Notes: generated from the letters alone by a model not told the origin. Counted from the stretch's first letter, positions 35,786 through 45,241 are shown. The stretch: 64,000 nt of DNA from Olivibacter domesticus (GCF_900109575.1 NZ_FOAF01000001.1:1459662-1523661), one strand, 5' to 3'. Made by a program: numbers and translations.

Positions 35786-38005
35786 ATGGCAAAACTTCCA
35801 GTATCTGTCGATCAAATTATAGAAAAATATGGCCCACATAAAGCTTATGCTCCAAAAGCAGGCTTTTACGGATCCCATGAACCCGATAAATTAGTAAAAA
35901 CCCATTGCTGTTATTGTGGTATGCAATGTGGTATTCAGCTGAAAGTAAAAGACAATAAGATTGCTGGCTTTGAACCTTGGATGGAATTTCCGTTCAATGA
36001 AGGCAGATTGTGTCCAAAAGGAGTTGAGCGTTATTTACAGAACAACCACCCCGATAGACTTTTAGATCCAATAGCAAGAGTAGAGGGTAAAGGTTTTGAA
36101 CCGGTTACATGGGATTATGCCATGAATAAGACCATCAGCGAGATAGAAAGAATTCAAGCGAAATATGGCAGGGATGCCTTTGCCATGCTCAGTGGCGTTT
36201 CCCTTACTAACGAGAAAAGCTACATGATAGGAAAATTTGCACGGGTAGCTTTGAAAACCGCAAATCTCGACTATAATGGACGCCTCTGTATGGTAAGTGC
36301 CGGCGGAGGTAACAAAAAAGCGTTTGGATTAGATAGGTCTTCAAACAGTTGGGCAGATCTGGCCCATGCTGAAGTTATCATTGTAGCCGGAGCCAACATA
36401 AGTGAAACATTCCCTACCCTTACACATTACATCTGGCAGGCAAGAGATAATGGGGCAAAACTAATTGTTGTAGATCCGCGCGTAATTCCATTAGCAAGAA
36501 CCGCTGATCTACATTTGCCCATACGCCCTGGTGGCGATTCAGCATTATTTGCTGCAATGCTTAAAATCCTAGTAGACAATGATTGGCTTGATCATGACTT
36601 TATCGAGAGTTACACCTCCGGCTTTCAAGAAACGATAGATGCCGTAAAGGATTACGATTTAGACTGGGCCGAAGAACACACAGGGATACCAAAGCAGAAA
36701 ATTTTAGAAGCTGCAACGCTTTGGGGAAAAGCAAAAACAAGCTTTCTTCTTCATGCCCGCGGTATAGAGCACCACACAAAAGGTGTAGAAAATGTGCTGA
36801 GTTGCATTAATTTGGTGCTTGCAACAGGACGTATAGGAAAGCCTTACTGTGGGTATGGTACCATAACGGGCCAAGGGAACGGTCAGGGCGGTAGAGAACA
36901 CGGGCACAAATGTGATCAACTACCAGGAAATCGCGATATCACGAACCCCGAACATCGCCAATATATTGCCGAAGTTTGGGGAATTGACGAAAAAGATATG
37001 CCTGGAAAGGGCTTAACTGCTTATGAACAGATTGAAGCTATTCATAGAGGTGAGATAAAAGGATTAATTTCCATATGCTTTAATCCTTTAGTGTCTTTAC
37101 CCAATAACAATTTCGTTCGCGAGGCCCTCGAAAAGCTCGAATTTTATATATGCATCGATAGCTTTCTTTCTGAAACAGCTCGTCATGCAGATATTGTGCT
37201 GGCGGGGTCATTACATGAGGAAGAAGAAGGCACGGTAACAACGGCTGAAGGAAGAGTGGTAAAAATAAATGAAGCTATTACGCCACCTGGAAATGCGAGA
37301 CGAGATGGGCAAATTTTAATGGAACTTGCCAAGCGCCTTGGGGTGGAAAACAAATTTAATTACGCGACTAGTGAAGACATTTTTAACGAGCTAAGGGTTG
37401 CCTCTAAAGGGGGAACTGCTGACTATTTTGGTATCACATACCAAAAAGTAGTAGATAATATGGGTATTTTTTGGCCCTGTCCGTCTTTAGATCATCCAGG
37501 AACACCGCGCTTATGGGAGGATCGCAAATTTAAAACACCCGACGGAAAAGCACACTTCAATCCAGTTAGGTATCGACCTGCCTCTGAAGTTACCGATAAG
37601 GATTATCCCGTAGTTCTAACTACAGGCAGGGTAGTTTCTCAGTATCTAAGCGGAACTTCCACCCGCAGAATTGGTAAGTTGGTAGATCAATATCCTGAAC
37701 CTTTACTGGAGATACACCCGAAGCTTGCTTTTCAATACGGTATAAAAGATCGGGATCTCATCACGGTAAAAACAAGACGCGGAGAAGCCGAGTTTCCTGC
37801 ACAAGTAGTAGAAACTATTCGAGCCGATACTGTTTTTATCCCGTATCACTGGGGAGGGGTACATGCAGCTAATCAGTTGACTATTGGAAATCTGGACCCC
37901 ATATCAAAAATTCCAGAATTTAAAGTATGCGCCTGTCAATTAATACCGACAGGTAAGGTCGCTTCAGCATTGACAACTAAAAATGCCTACCAGAGTGGGG
38001 TATAA
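35786..38005 (+). CDS. Molybdopterin oxidoreductase, nitrate-reductase-like
   Basis: A 739-residue bis-MGD oxidoreductase. The N-terminal Fe4S4 motif is [12 protein letters not shown] with a fourth Cys in [18 protein letters not shown] holds the likely Mo-ligand Cys, as in Nap/Nas-type nitrate reductases. [14 protein letters not shown] and [13 protein letters not shown] are cofactor-region motifs, and the C-terminal dinucleotide-binding domain begins near [10 protein letters not shown]. There is no Tat or Sec signal, so it is probably cytoplasmic. Nitrate is the best guess for substrate. Formate dehydrogenase-like members share some of these motifs, so it stays open. Confidence 0.85.
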   Translation: MAKLPVSVDQIIEKYGPHKAYAPKAGFYGSHEPDKLVKTHCCYCGMQCGIQLKVKDNKIAGFEPWMEFPFNEGRLCPKGVERYLQNNHPDRLLDPIARVEGKGFEPVTWDYAMNKTISEIERIQAKYGRDAFAMLSGVSLTNEKSYMIGKFARVALKTANLDYNGRLCMVSAGGGNKKAFGLDRSSNSWADLAHAEVIIVAGANISETFPTLTHYIWQARDNGAKLIVVDPRVIPLARTADLHLPIRPGGDSALFAAMLKILVDNDWLDHDFIESYTSGFQETIDAVKDYDLDWAEEHTGIPKQKILEAATLWGKAKTSFLLHARGIEHHTKGVENVLSCINLVLATGRIGKPYCGYGTITGQGNGQGGREHGHKCDQLPGNRDITNPEHRQYIAEVWGIDEKDMPGKGLTAYEQIEAIHRGEIKGLISICFNPLVSLPNNNFVREALEKLEFYICIDSFLSETARHADIVLAGSLHEEEEGTVTTAEGRVVKINEAITPPGNARRDGQILMELAKRLGVENKFNYATSEDIFNELRVASKGGTADYFGITYQKVVDNMGIFWPCPSLDHPGTPRLWEDRKFKTPDGKAHFNPVRYRPASEVTDKDYPVVLTTGRVVSQYLSGTSTRRIGKLVDQYPEPLLEIHPKLAFQYGIKDRDLITVKTRRGEAEFPAQVVETIRADTVFIPYHWGGVHAANQLTIGNLDPISKIPEFKVCACQLIPTGKVASALTTKNAYQSGV

Positions 38006-38066
38006 AATAATTATTACAAGAAATTACTAGAGTAGAAATTGAAGTTTAATTTACAAAAAAACGATT

Positions 38067-38636
38067 ATGCCGGAAACAAATTATGATCAGGAAATGGCCT
38101 TCTTTGTAGATATGCAACGCTGCATAGGATGCCACGCATGTGAAATGGCTTGCGCAGAATGCGAAACAAATGGGCAGGAAAGTATGATACATGTAAATTA
38201 TGTTAACCGCGCGGTAAGCGTCCAAACTACGGTACAAGTATGCATGCACTGTGAAAATCCTGCCTGTGCTAATGTATGCCCCGCAGATGCTATTCATCAA
38301 GATGATTTTGGCGTGGTGCATTCCTCTAATACATCGAGGTGCATAGGTTGTTCGAATTGTGTGCTGGCATGTCCATTTGGCGTGCCAAAGAAAATGGAAG
38401 AAGCCGAATTGATGATGAAATGCAACATGTGTTACGATAGAACCAGTGCTGGAAAAAAACCGATGTGTGCTACCGTATGCCCCAGTCAGGCACTATATTA
38501 TGGAACAAGAGAAGAAATCGAAAGAATGCGTCCTAACAGTGTCCCCGTTAACTCCTTTAAATTCGGAAATCAGGAAGTTAAAACGAAGGTAAGCATCATG
38601 ATGCCTAAGGGAACGCATCAATTAGTGATAGCCTAA
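38067..38636 (+). CDS. Four-cluster 4Fe-4S ferredoxin-type subunit
   Basis: A 189-residue iron-sulfur protein of the DmsB/NrfC type. Four Cys groups are visible: [35 protein letters not shown] and CNMC with CATVC, arranged for four cubane clusters. It has no signal peptide. It lies 61 bp after the molybdopterin oxidoreductase gene and 11 bp before the Rieske gene, so it probably carries electrons between these and the membrane subunit. Confidence 0.92.
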   Translation: MPETNYDQEMAFFVDMQRCIGCHACEMACAECETNGQESMIHVNYVNRAVSVQTTVQVCMHCENPACANVCPADAIHQDDFGVVHSSNTSRCIGCSNCVLACPFGVPKKMEEAELMMKCNMCYDRTSAGKKPMCATVCPSQALYYGTREEIERMRPNSVPVNSFKFGNQEVKTKVSIMMPKGTHQLVIA

Positions 38637-38647
38637 TTTTATACATT

Positions 38648-39178
38648 ATGGCCCATAAAGATCCTTATGATGGTGGGGAAAACACCCCTAGCTGGAAAAG
38701 CGACTTTCCATTTCAAGCTAAAAAGGCAACTCACGTAGGGCGTCGGGAGTTCGCCAAATTTTTAGCCTTGTTCTCCGGTGCACTTGCCCTTACAAATGGT
38801 GCAATTGTAATAAAATCACTCACTTTCCCCACAAAACCTTTGGAAGGTGAACATTTTATTTGCAATGAAAGTGATGTAGCTGTAGGAAGTATGCTTCAAT
38901 TTGATATTCAAGGAAGTAAGGTCATCCCCTATATTCTTATTCACTTAAAAGCAAACGAGTGGAGGGCATTTGAACAGAAATGTACACATCTTACGTGTGC
39001 TGTGAGATTCCGGGAAGATCTTCAAAAAATAGAATGCCCCTGCCATCATGGTTTTTTTAGTCCGGATACAGGAGAGGTGCTACAAGGACCTCCACCTAGG
39101 CCACTCCCTCAATTGGAAGTTGTAATTAAGGACGGTAAAGTATTTGTTAAAGAAAACGAGCAAAAAAATAAGGTATAA
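38648..39178 (+). CDS. Membrane-anchored Rieske 2Fe-2S protein
   Basis: A 176-residue Rieske protein. An RR pair (VGRREFAKF) precedes a hydrophobic helix near residues 37-55, which suggests a Tat-type uncleaved anchor. The Rieske motifs are CTHLTC (residues about 116-121) and CPCHHGFF (about 136-143), with the later GEVLQGPPPRPL. In known complexes such proteins pass electrons from quinol. Finding one inside a molybdopterin enzyme cluster, with a NarI-like subunit but no cytochrome bc1 genes, is unusual. Confidence 0.92.
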   Translation: MAHKDPYDGGENTPSWKSDFPFQAKKATHVGRREFAKFLALFSGALALTNGAIVIKSLTFPTKPLEGEHFICNESDVAVGSMLQFDIQGSKVIPYILIHLKANEWRAFEQKCTHLTCAVRFREDLQKIECPCHHGFFSPDTGEVLQGPPPRPLPQLEVVIKDGKVFVKENEQKNKV

Positions 39179-39180
39179 AA

Positions 39181-39429
39181 ATGAGTGATTTCAGAACATC
39201 TCAAAACGAAGCGCATCCGAACAAAACCAATTCATTAATGACCGGAATCATTGTATTGCTTATCTTGTTTGTTAGCATTCAGATCTGGTTTTTGTTTGGT
39301 GCCCTTAACAATGCATTGCAAGACAACCTCTATTTTGCATTAACTACTTTTATAGGTTCTCTCCTATTAGCTGCAGCATCTTTTTGGATTTTACGCTATT
39401 TACCTGATCCTTTAAAAAATAAAAAATAA
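39181..39429 (+). CDS. Small two-helix membrane protein of the redox cluster
   Basis: An 82-residue protein with two hydrophobic helices (about residues 20-40 and 53-71) and charged ends. It starts 2 bp after the Rieske stop, so it is translated as part of the same operon. It may be an accessory subunit holding the complex in the membrane. It resembles small proteins annotated as DUF6755, but I am not sure of the family name. No catalytic residues are visible. Confidence 0.7.
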   Translation: MSDFRTSQNEAHPNKTNSLMTGIIVLLILFVSIQIWFLFGALNNALQDNLYFALTTFIGSLLLAAASFWILRYLPDPLKNKK

Positions 39430-39759
39430 TATTTTAGTTCATCCAGAACGGAACCGCAAGAATGCATGCGGATATTGGGTTTATCGTCGATATTATTAAT
39501 AAAGACGGCCTTGGTTTTAACCAGGGCCGCCAAGAAGCTTTCTATTCCTTCGCTGGCATTATCCAGAGCAGGTAATATGGGTTTGTTCTCAGATCTCATT
39601 AGAAACCACCCCATAAAAAACTTCTATATTGATAACACTAGTAATACGCGTTTGTTTTTAAAAAAATATTTTTTTTTATAACGTCCTAAAAAAGATATAC
39701 GCTGTTCACTTTCTTGTGTGTTGAAAGCTCTTCCTTTACTTAGAATAACGCGTACTATA
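39430..39759. other. Intergenic region between redox operon and ADH gene
   Basis: This 330-bp stretch between convergent genes contains long A/T tracts near 39655-39680. A 72-codon minus-strand frame (39396-39614) overlaps the end of the small membrane protein gene and shows no family features. I support no gene here. Confidence 0.55.
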
Positions 39760-40917
39760 TTAAGGTTTCAATACTACTTTTACGCAGTCGTCTTCCTTTT
39801 CATCAAAAAGTTTATAGCCTTGAGCAACCTCACTCAGGGGCAACGTATGTGTAATGATGTCGTCCAATATCACCTTTTCCTCTTTCACTAACTCAATAAG
39901 ATGATCGATGTAATTTAATACCGGTGCTTGTCCCTGCCTGATAGTAAGCCCCTTGTCAAAAATGCGGTGCAAAGGAAAGTTATCATATGGACTACCGTAC
40001 ACGCCCACAATAGATACCGTTCCACTTCTTCGTACTGCCTGAAAACAAAGATCCAGCACTTTTATGCTTCCCTTTTCAAAATTGATCGTTGCCTTCACTT
40101 TATCCATGAGTGTACGCTCGGGCTCAAAACCTACAGCGTCTACACATACATCTGCCCCCCGTCCGTTCGTCATATCACGAATCGCTTCAATTACATCAAC
40201 CTTGTGCGGATTCAATGTTTCTACCTTATTTACCATACGGGCTTTTTCGAGGCGGTAATCCAGCGGATCAATTGCTATTACTCTACTTGCTCCACGAATC
40301 CAAGCGGCTTTTTGGGCCATTAAACCCACCGGACCCGAACCAAAAACAGCAACCACTTCTCCCCCTTTGAGCTGTGCCCAATCAATGGCAGACCACCCCG
40401 TAGGAAAGATGTCGGTTAAGAATAGTGCCTGTTCATCGCTCAGATTATTTGGTACTATACGCGGACTGATATCTGCATATGGAACACGTACGTATTCTGC
40501 CTGGCCACCAGCATAACCACCGTATAAGTCCGTGTAGCCAAACAGCGCCGCCCCCTTTTGGTCCATTAAATCACCATTAGGCCCATAGTGTTTATAATTT
40601 GAATTTTCGCAACTAGGTGATGCGCCATGGTTACAAAAGAAACAATGCCCACAGGCAATTGGAAAAGGTACCACTACACGGTCTCCTCTTTTGAGATTTT
40701 TAACAGATGGGCCAATCTCTTCTACGACACCCATAAATTCATGCCCCATAACCATGTCCGTTTTTTGCGGCACAGCTCCGCTTAAAATATGCAGATCCGA
40801 ACCACAAATAGCTGTAGATGTAATACGCAGGATAACATCCCCCGCTTTTTCAATACGTGGATCATCCACATTGTCATAACTGATGTCTCCCGGTTTGTGA
40901 AATACTGCTGCTTTCAT
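39760..40917 (-). CDS. Zinc-dependent alcohol dehydrogenase, formaldehyde-dehydrogenase-like
   Basis: A 385-residue medium-chain dehydrogenase. The catalytic zinc site shows CGSDLH and GHEFMGVVEEIG. The structural zinc Cys cluster is CGHCFFCNHGASPSC. The Rossmann loop is VFGSGPVGLMA with an acidic residue (VIAID) suggesting NAD preference. The layout, including GADVCVDAVG, matches the glutathione-independent formaldehyde dehydrogenase-like group, but the substrate is uncertain. It is convergent with the redox cluster and divergent from the FAD-Rieske gene, with which it shares a 342-bp promoter region. Confidence 0.93.
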   Translation of the reverse strand: MKAAVFHKPGDISYDNVDDPRIEKAGDVILRITSTAICGSDLHILSGAVPQKTDMVMGHEFMGVVEEIGPSVKNLKRGDRVVVPFPIACGHCFFCNHGASPSCENSNYKHYGPNGDLMDQKGAALFGYTDLYGGYAGGQAEYVRVPYADISPRIVPNNLSDEQALFLTDIFPTGWSAIDWAQLKGGEVVAVFGSGPVGLMAQKAAWIRGASRVIAIDPLDYRLEKARMVNKVETLNPHKVDVIEAIRDMTNGRGADVCVDAVGFEPERTLMDKVKATINFEKGSIKVLDLCFQAVRRSGTVSIVGVYGSPYDNFPLHRIFDKGLTIRQGQAPVLNYIDHLIELVKEEKVILDDIITHTLPLSEVAQGYKLFDEKEDDCVKVVLKP

Positions 40918-41259
40918 AGTATATGTTTTTATTAGATTACATTATGTTTAGTCAAAGCTCACATTCCAATAACCCTACCGCCTTTAAAACGGCTATTGTA
41001 TTTTACATTTTTTTTAGCTGTATACTTGCATGGTACATCACCGGTAAACTTATTGTTGATTATTTTCGCAAAAGAAGCGTAGTTTTTAACATTGGCAAGC
41101 TTTTTTCTATGTCCTGTTTTAACTATAGTATACTTTCTTAATAAGTTCAACATCATTTTCTTTATTAGGCACTTAGCAGCATTAAGCCTGTTCCTCTCTC
41201 GTGGCATGGTTTTTCGATTTTTTCTAAAACAATTTCGCTAATACTCATTTTACACCTAT
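40918..41259. other. Divergent promoter region of the ADH and FAD-Rieske genes
   Basis: This 342-bp region has no supported gene. It holds a copy of the recurring 30-bp box (41091-41120), oriented toward the FAD-Rieske gene and ending 139 bp before its ATG. Confidence 0.55.
41091..41120 (+). promoter_or_regulatory. Recurring promoter-like box, copy 1
   Basis: ATTGGC, AAGC, TTTT, TTCT, ATGTCC, then TGTTTT. Its first part matches the copy at 54835 almost exactly (one mismatch over the 23 bases from TTGGC). The CTAAAT end of the best copies is not conserved here. It ends 139 bp before the FAD-Rieske gene. Confidence 0.55.
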
Positions 41260-42822
41260 ATGGCAACGACTCAAAGTTCAAGTTTTCATTTACGTGATGG
41301 CAATACACAAAGCCCATGGCAGATTAATCCTCTTAGTGAGGCGTTGGCTTCCAAAAATGACCCGCCAGATACCTCCCGTATCTACGACGCTATAATCATT
41401 GGAGCCGGGATAACAGGTATAACAACATCCTTATTGCTTCAAAAGACAGGTAAAAGGTGCCTACTAATTGATGGGCAACAGTTCGGTTTTGGTACAACCG
41501 GTGGTACCAGTGCACATTTGAATACGTTTTTTGACGCCACCTACCCAGAGATTGAACGTGATTTTGGCAAAGAGGCTGCAGCCCTCACTGCAAAGGCAGG
41601 CAAGGAAGTAATCGCTTTTATCGCAGCGCTTATAAAAGACTATCAGATAGATTGTGATTTTGATTATAAAGATGCCTATCTATTTTCCGAAACCGAAAAA
41701 GAAAGCAAACAATTAAGAGCAATTTTAGCGTGTTCGCAAAGAGCTGGGATCGCAGTGGAAGAAGCAAGCGAAAATGGGGTACCCATTCCGTACGATCAGG
41801 CCATTTTGTTTAAACAGCAAGGACAGTTTCATCCAATAAAATATACTAGTAAACTTTTGGAAGCATACTTGGAACTCGGCGGCGATTTAATGGAGAACAC
41901 CTTTATCATTAAAAATAGTTTCGATGGCAAATGCCATATAGCCGAAAGCGCTACAGCTATCTTTAAAGGCCACGCTATTGTTTATGCTACGCACATTCCT
42001 CCCGGTATTAACCAGTTTAACTTCCGTTGCGCCGCATATCGGAGTTATGTATTGGGTGTCAGATTAAAAGATGATAATTATCCATCTGCATTAATCTATG
42101 ATATGCAGGAGCCTTATCATTATTTTAGAACACATCATATTGACGGACAAGATTATCTTATTGTAGGAGGCGAAGACCATAAAACTGGCCATGGCGATCC
42201 TGAAGTAGCTTTTAAAAGATTAGAGGATTACGTACGGAGATATTATGCGATTGCTTCTGTAGATTACCGCTGGTCTGCTCAATATTATATACCTGTAGAC
42301 GGACTACCCTATATTGGCCAGTTTCCTAACAATGCTCCCGGTGTTTACATCGCTACCGGGTTCAATGGCAACGGAATGATTTTCGGGACACTATCTGCAA
42401 AAATTATAAGTGATTTAATTTTAAAGCATGAAAATTCCTATGGTTCACTTTTTAATCCGTCACGAATGAAACCTATTGCAGGGTTTTCTGAGTTTCTTAA
42501 GGAGAACACAGATGCAGCCTATCACTTTATAGCAGATCGGTTTACTACAAAAGAAATAGAAACTGCCCACGCAATTGCATCGGGTGAAGGGATGGTTGTA
42601 GACTATCAAGGACAGAAACTGGCACTATATAAAGACGAAACCGGCCATATCACCGCATTGAATCCGACCTGTACGCATGCAGGTTGCATTGTAACTTATA
42701 ATTCAGCAGAAAAGAGCTGGGATTGCCCATGCCATGGAGGGCGTTATGATTTGCAAGGCCATGTAATTACCGGACCACCGTTAAAAAATCTTGAAAAAAT
42801 CAGCCTTGAGAACGACGACTGA
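41260..42822 (+). CDS. FAD-dependent oxidoreductase with C-terminal Rieske domain
   Basis: A 520-residue fusion. The N-terminal FAD-binding domain of the DAO type has the dinucleotide loop IIGAGITGITTSLLL (about residues 46-60) and the later YIGQFPNNAPGVYIATGFNG. The C-terminal Rieske domain has CTHAGC and CPCHGGRYD (about residues 471-500). This architecture is known in bacteria, but substrates are poorly known. It is transcribed away from the zinc alcohol dehydrogenase and has a copy of the recurring box upstream, so it may belong to a stress regulon. Confidence 0.92.
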   Translation: MATTQSSSFHLRDGNTQSPWQINPLSEALASKNDPPDTSRIYDAIIIGAGITGITTSLLLQKTGKRCLLIDGQQFGFGTTGGTSAHLNTFFDATYPEIERDFGKEAAALTAKAGKEVIAFIAALIKDYQIDCDFDYKDAYLFSETEKESKQLRAILACSQRAGIAVEEASENGVPIPYDQAILFKQQGQFHPIKYTSKLLEAYLELGGDLMENTFIIKNSFDGKCHIAESATAIFKGHAIVYATHIPPGINQFNFRCAAYRSYVLGVRLKDDNYPSALIYDMQEPYHYFRTHHIDGQDYLIVGGEDHKTGHGDPEVAFKRLEDYVRRYYAIASVDYRWSAQYYIPVDGLPYIGQFPNNAPGVYIATGFNGNGMIFGTLSAKIISDLILKHENSYGSLFNPSRMKPIAGFSEFLKENTDAAYHFIADRFTTKEIETAHAIASGEGMVVDYQGQKLALYKDETGHITALNPTCTHAGCIVTYNSAEKSWDCPCHGGRYDLQGHVITGPPLKNLEKISLENDD

Positions 42823-42865
42823 TAGTTATCCATTTACATTGAAATATATATTGGCTTACATGATT

Positions 42866-43135
42866 TTAAATCCAAATATGCTCATCGCTTATTTTTTCGA
42901 TTTCCACCCGACCTTTCAATTTAGCGTCAACGGCATATAACACCTCTCCTTTCCACCTTTTGAAACGCATGATCTGTTTTCCCGTTTCTCCCTTAATCCC
43001 CTGAGCAAATCCTCGCAGGGAATGATCCACCCTTTCTCTCGTATCCTTTCCGCGTAGAGGCGTAAATAATACGGTAATAACCAGTCCAGTAATAAAGCCT
43101 CCAAAAAATGTAATTAGTTTGCTCGTATCGTTCAT
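42866..43135 (-). CDS. YtxH-domain small protein
   Basis: An 89-residue protein with one N-terminal membrane helix (FFGGFITGLVITVLF) followed directly by TPLRGKDTRERV, the typical YtxH pattern, and an amphipathic charged tail. YtxH-type proteins are general-stress-linked in other bacteria; their role is unknown. It lies downstream of another small membrane protein gene on the same strand, with a terminator-like hairpin between. Confidence 0.83.
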   Translation of the reverse strand: MNDTSKLITFFGGFITGLVITVLFTPLRGKDTRERVDHSLRGFAQGIKGETGKQIMRFKRWKGEVLYAVDAKLKGRVEIEKISDEHIWI

Positions 43136-43295
43136 TGTTTAAATAAATAAGTATTATCCGTTTATAAAACAGCATTTGACGTATACTGTTTGCTTTTCTG
43201 GCTCAACTTGCTGTAACTGTCTGTTTTTCTTTTCATTCATATTGCTAGTAACAATCGATTCATCTTCCGCTAGAGCAGCAACGCTGTATTGCAAA

Positions 43296-43318
43296 CCCAG
43301 CACGATCGAAGTGCTGGG
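43296..43318 (-). terminator. Hairpin between two minus-strand small genes
   Basis: CCCAGCAC and GTGCTGGG form a perfect 8-bp GC-rich stem with a 7-base loop, 24 bp past the stop of the small membrane protein gene. The T-run is better on the plus strand (CTTTT), so it may work in both directions. Confidence 0.6.
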
Positions 43319-43341
43319 CTTTTAGTGCCTCCATATTGAAT

Positions 43342-43575
43342 TTAGTCATGGCCTTGGGTTTTTACGATCTTATTATAGATACCCAGTAAAAGAAATGGTG
43401 CTGCCCATTGTCCAACAAATAGCGCTGTATGTTTACTCCCTGCGCATTTTAGTGCAAGCGATATCCCCATGGACGCTACTGCAGCTCCTAAAAAAACTAC
43501 CGATGGTACTTTACCTGTTACGTTTTCGATCATTTCAGTTTTGTGCCCTTCATTGGGCGATGTTAAATTGCTCAT
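43342..43575 (-). CDS. Small membrane protein, unknown function
   Basis: A 77-residue protein with two hydrophobic segments (about residues 28-44 and 51-66) after a polar start. There is a GAAVASMGISLALKCAG helix and a second one near FVGQWAAPFLLLGIYNKIV. I do not recognise a named family, though similar small proteins occur in Bacteroidota stress-gene clusters. A TTGGCA-type motif lies on its own strand about 190 bp upstream (43751-43766), but it does not fit the six-copy box well. Confidence 0.7.
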   Translation of the reverse strand: MSNLTSPNEGHKTEMIENVTGKVPSVVFLGAAVASMGISLALKCAGSKHTALFVGQWAAPFLLLGIYNKIVKTQGHD

Positions 43576-43945
43576 AATAAACTATTTTTATTTATAAATT
43601 AATTTATGGTGTTAACAGCGTTTCGTCGGTCCGTTTTATCATATTACTTATTTACCTTCAGAAATGCGGCCAACTTTAATAGGATAGGCCAAAATCCGCG
43701 CTGCATTTGTTTGTGATTTTTATTGTGCCTACAAATACCAAGTAAATGAGGGTCAAAAAGTGCCAATTCTAATAGGGCAATTAATATTCCATAAAGTATG
43801 GTCTGATTTTATGTGTGTGCTAAATTGTCTACTGCTTGTAGGATAAAGCGATGTTGATGTAAAGAAATGAAGACAGGCCCCAAGGAACACGCGTGTTAAC
43901 CATAGTTTTAATCACACAATTTTTCGTTATAGCTGTTTTAAAATA
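43576..43945. other. Divergent promoter region with a recurring box
   Basis: This 370-bp stretch separates the small membrane protein gene (minus) from the lipoprotein gene (plus). Apart from the box at 43797 it holds no supported gene. Confidence 0.55.
43797..43826 (+). promoter_or_regulatory. Recurring promoter-like box, copy 2
   Basis: TATGGT, CTGA, TTTT, ATGT, GTGTGC, TAAATT. It aligns without gaps to the copy at 44445, with 21 of 30 bases the same. It ends 119 bp before the lipoprotein ATG at 43946. Confidence 0.65.
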
Positions 43946-44164
43946 ATGAAACATAGAAATTTAAGCATGAAATTAGTTACAATATTTGCGGCCTTCGCGC
44001 TTGCAGGGTCACTCTACGGCTGTGGCTGTGATAGCCAGTCGCCAGACGATGTAGAAGAACAGTTTGACGCCGATACGATAGACGCGCCAAAAGAAGGTGA
44101 CTCAACACTTAGTGAAAAGATGTACCCGATGCAGACCGATAGTTTGCAGGACAGCTTAAAATAA
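43946..44164 (+). CDS. Small acidic lipoprotein
   Basis: A 72-residue predicted lipoprotein. The signal ends in the lipobox-like LYGC (residues 23-26), then a very acidic, Asp/Glu-rich tail. A second Met at residue 8 starts a shorter but still good signal. No family is recognised. It has a recurring box upstream and a structured RNA-like element directly downstream. The function is unknown; an envelope-stress role is only a guess from context. Confidence 0.72.
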   Translation: MKHRNLSMKLVTIFAAFALAGSLYGCGCDSQSPDDVEEQFDADTIDAPKEGDSTLSEKMYPMQTDSLQDSLK

Positions 44165-44180
44165 TAATTTGTTAAAATAT

Positions 44181-44236
44181 GGTAACCCCTTCCAAGTTAT
44201 GGGTATTGGAAGTTGGCAATTTGCCGTCGGGTTACC
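44181..44236 (+). terminator. Three-stem RNA-like structure after the lipoprotein gene
   Basis: An outer stem, GGTAACCC with GGGTTACC, encloses two hairpins: CTTCCAA with TTGGAAG (10-base loop) and GGCA with TGCC (3-base loop). AAGTTTT follows. It begins 17 bp after the lipoprotein stop, so it may be an elaborate terminator or a 3' UTR RNA element. Confidence 0.55.
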
Positions 44237-44444
44237 AAGTTTTATGAAGTCGTTTCTTTAATTATTTTGATATTTTTGCGTCTTCGTTCATCGTTAAGTG
44301 ATCTATAAATCCTTATTTACTATCTGTGCATACAAATTCCTTACCTAAGCATTTACATTCTAAAAACCGTAAACAAATTTACGTGGAAATGCATTATATA
44401 TAAATTTTTCAACCATTCCAGCTTAAATTTTGCTTTCATGATTA

Positions 44445-44474
44445 TTTGGCTCAATTTTAACTGTGTACTAAATT
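44445..44474 (+). promoter_or_regulatory. Recurring promoter-like box, copy 3 (best match)
   Basis: TTTGGC, TCAA, TTTT, AACT, GTGTAC, TAAATT. The TTGGC end and CTAAAT are 17 bp apart, which is the spacing of -35 and -10 boxes. It ends 146 bp before the ATG of the 61-residue gene at 44621. Confidence 0.65.
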
Positions 44475-44620
44475 TTATGAGCGCTGTACCCCTTTTTATT
44501 CTTGGCGTGAAATGATCTTTTCTTTAAAATATTGAACTCCACTTTTTTGAAATATTATAGTGATATATCTTCTCGTTTTAAACCTTTCTTCCTGTCACCT
44601 GTTATTCAATAAAAGGGAAT

Positions 44621-44806
44621 ATGGATTACATCACAATAAAAGATAATCAAGATTTTTACGAAGTAGTGCTAAAAACCAGTAAAGGTGAATTAGTGAAATT
44701 ATTGGTAAATAAAGAGGAGGATACTATACAAGTTGTTCGTGAGCACGACCAGTTGATGGAGGCATTACAGATCAATGAATCTTCACTGGAGATTATTATC
44801 AGATAG
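44621..44806 (+). CDS. Small protein, unknown function (61 residues)
   Basis: A 61-residue soluble, acidic protein with alternating short beta and helical patterns (VVLKTSKGELVKLLV, then EHDQLMEALQ). I do not recognise a family. It has a recurring box 146 bp upstream of its ATG. Its last 8 bp overlap the convergent gene at 44799. It is probably real because of its codon pattern and its own promoter-like box, but this is not proven. Confidence 0.6.
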   Translation: MDYITIKDNQDFYEVVLKTSKGELVKLLVNKEEDTIQVVREHDQLMEALQINESSLEIIIR

Positions 44807-45086
44807 AAAAGGCTTCCGGCGCATTTGGATTATTCTCCGGAAGTTTTTTGTTACTATTAGCGAAGTTGATACGCTTTTCTACCTCTTCTTTTACATCACC
44901 TGCATCTTGCCATTTAGCAAGATCCGCATATAAAAAGTCCATACTGTAGTGTATGTCATCCCGCTCCCAGCGAAGGCGCAGGTATTCTTCACTTTCCGTA
45001 ATCGAAATTGGTTGCTGATCGTCAAAACGATTTCGACATAGAGCACGAACCTCTTCCTTTGCTTGCTTTAAATTTGAATGTGTCAT
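44799..45086 (-). CDS. Small protein, unknown function (95 residues)
   Basis: A 95-residue soluble, strongly charged protein. The middle ITESEEYLRLRWERDDIHYS looks like an amphipathic helix, and the C-terminus is Asn/Pro-rich. There is no signal peptide or membrane helix and no recognised family. It is convergent with, and overlaps by 8 bp, the 61-residue gene. Confidence 0.6.
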   Translation of the reverse strand: MTHSNLKQAKEEVRALCRNRFDDQQPISITESEEYLRLRWERDDIHYSMDFLYADLAKWQDAGDVKEEVEKRINFANSNKKLPENNPNAPEAFSI

Positions 45087-45211
45087 ATGCGCTTCTCATA
45101 GGTATTTCCTTATAAAGACACAAGTATTAGTCCCATATTCAAGAAACAGAATAGGATGAGCCGAATATTACTTAGATAGCGTTATTTAAATAGATTATTC
45201 AGTAATATATT

Positions 45212-45241
45212 CTTGGCAACGTTTTATAGGTGTACTAAATA
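45212..45241 (+). promoter_or_regulatory. Recurring promoter-like box, copy 4
   Basis: CTTGGC, AACG, TTTT, ATAG, GTGTAC, TAAATA. It aligns without gaps to copies 2, 3 and 5. It ends 171 bp before the ATG of the carbamoyltransferase remnant, so it probably drove that lost gene and may now drive the SpoIIAA-like gene at 45577. Confidence 0.65.

Larger units (their letters stand above)
44165..44620. other. Intergenic region with folded element and recurring box
   Basis: This 456-bp stretch holds no supported gene. Its left end carries a three-stem fold (44181-44236) after the lipoprotein gene, and its middle carries the best copy of the recurring box (44445-44474). The rest is AT-rich. Confidence 0.6.

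Noticed and set aside
39396-39614. 72-codon minus-strand frame overlapping the end of the small redox membrane protein gene
   Set aside because: No recognisable domain, and it overlaps a well-supported gene. It may be part of a decayed gene, but I could not show this.
43751-43766. Minus-strand TTGGCA motif upstream of the 77-residue membrane protein gene as a seventh box
   Set aside because: It shares TTGGC and some T-rich sequence, but not the TGTnC or CTAAAT parts at the right spacing.
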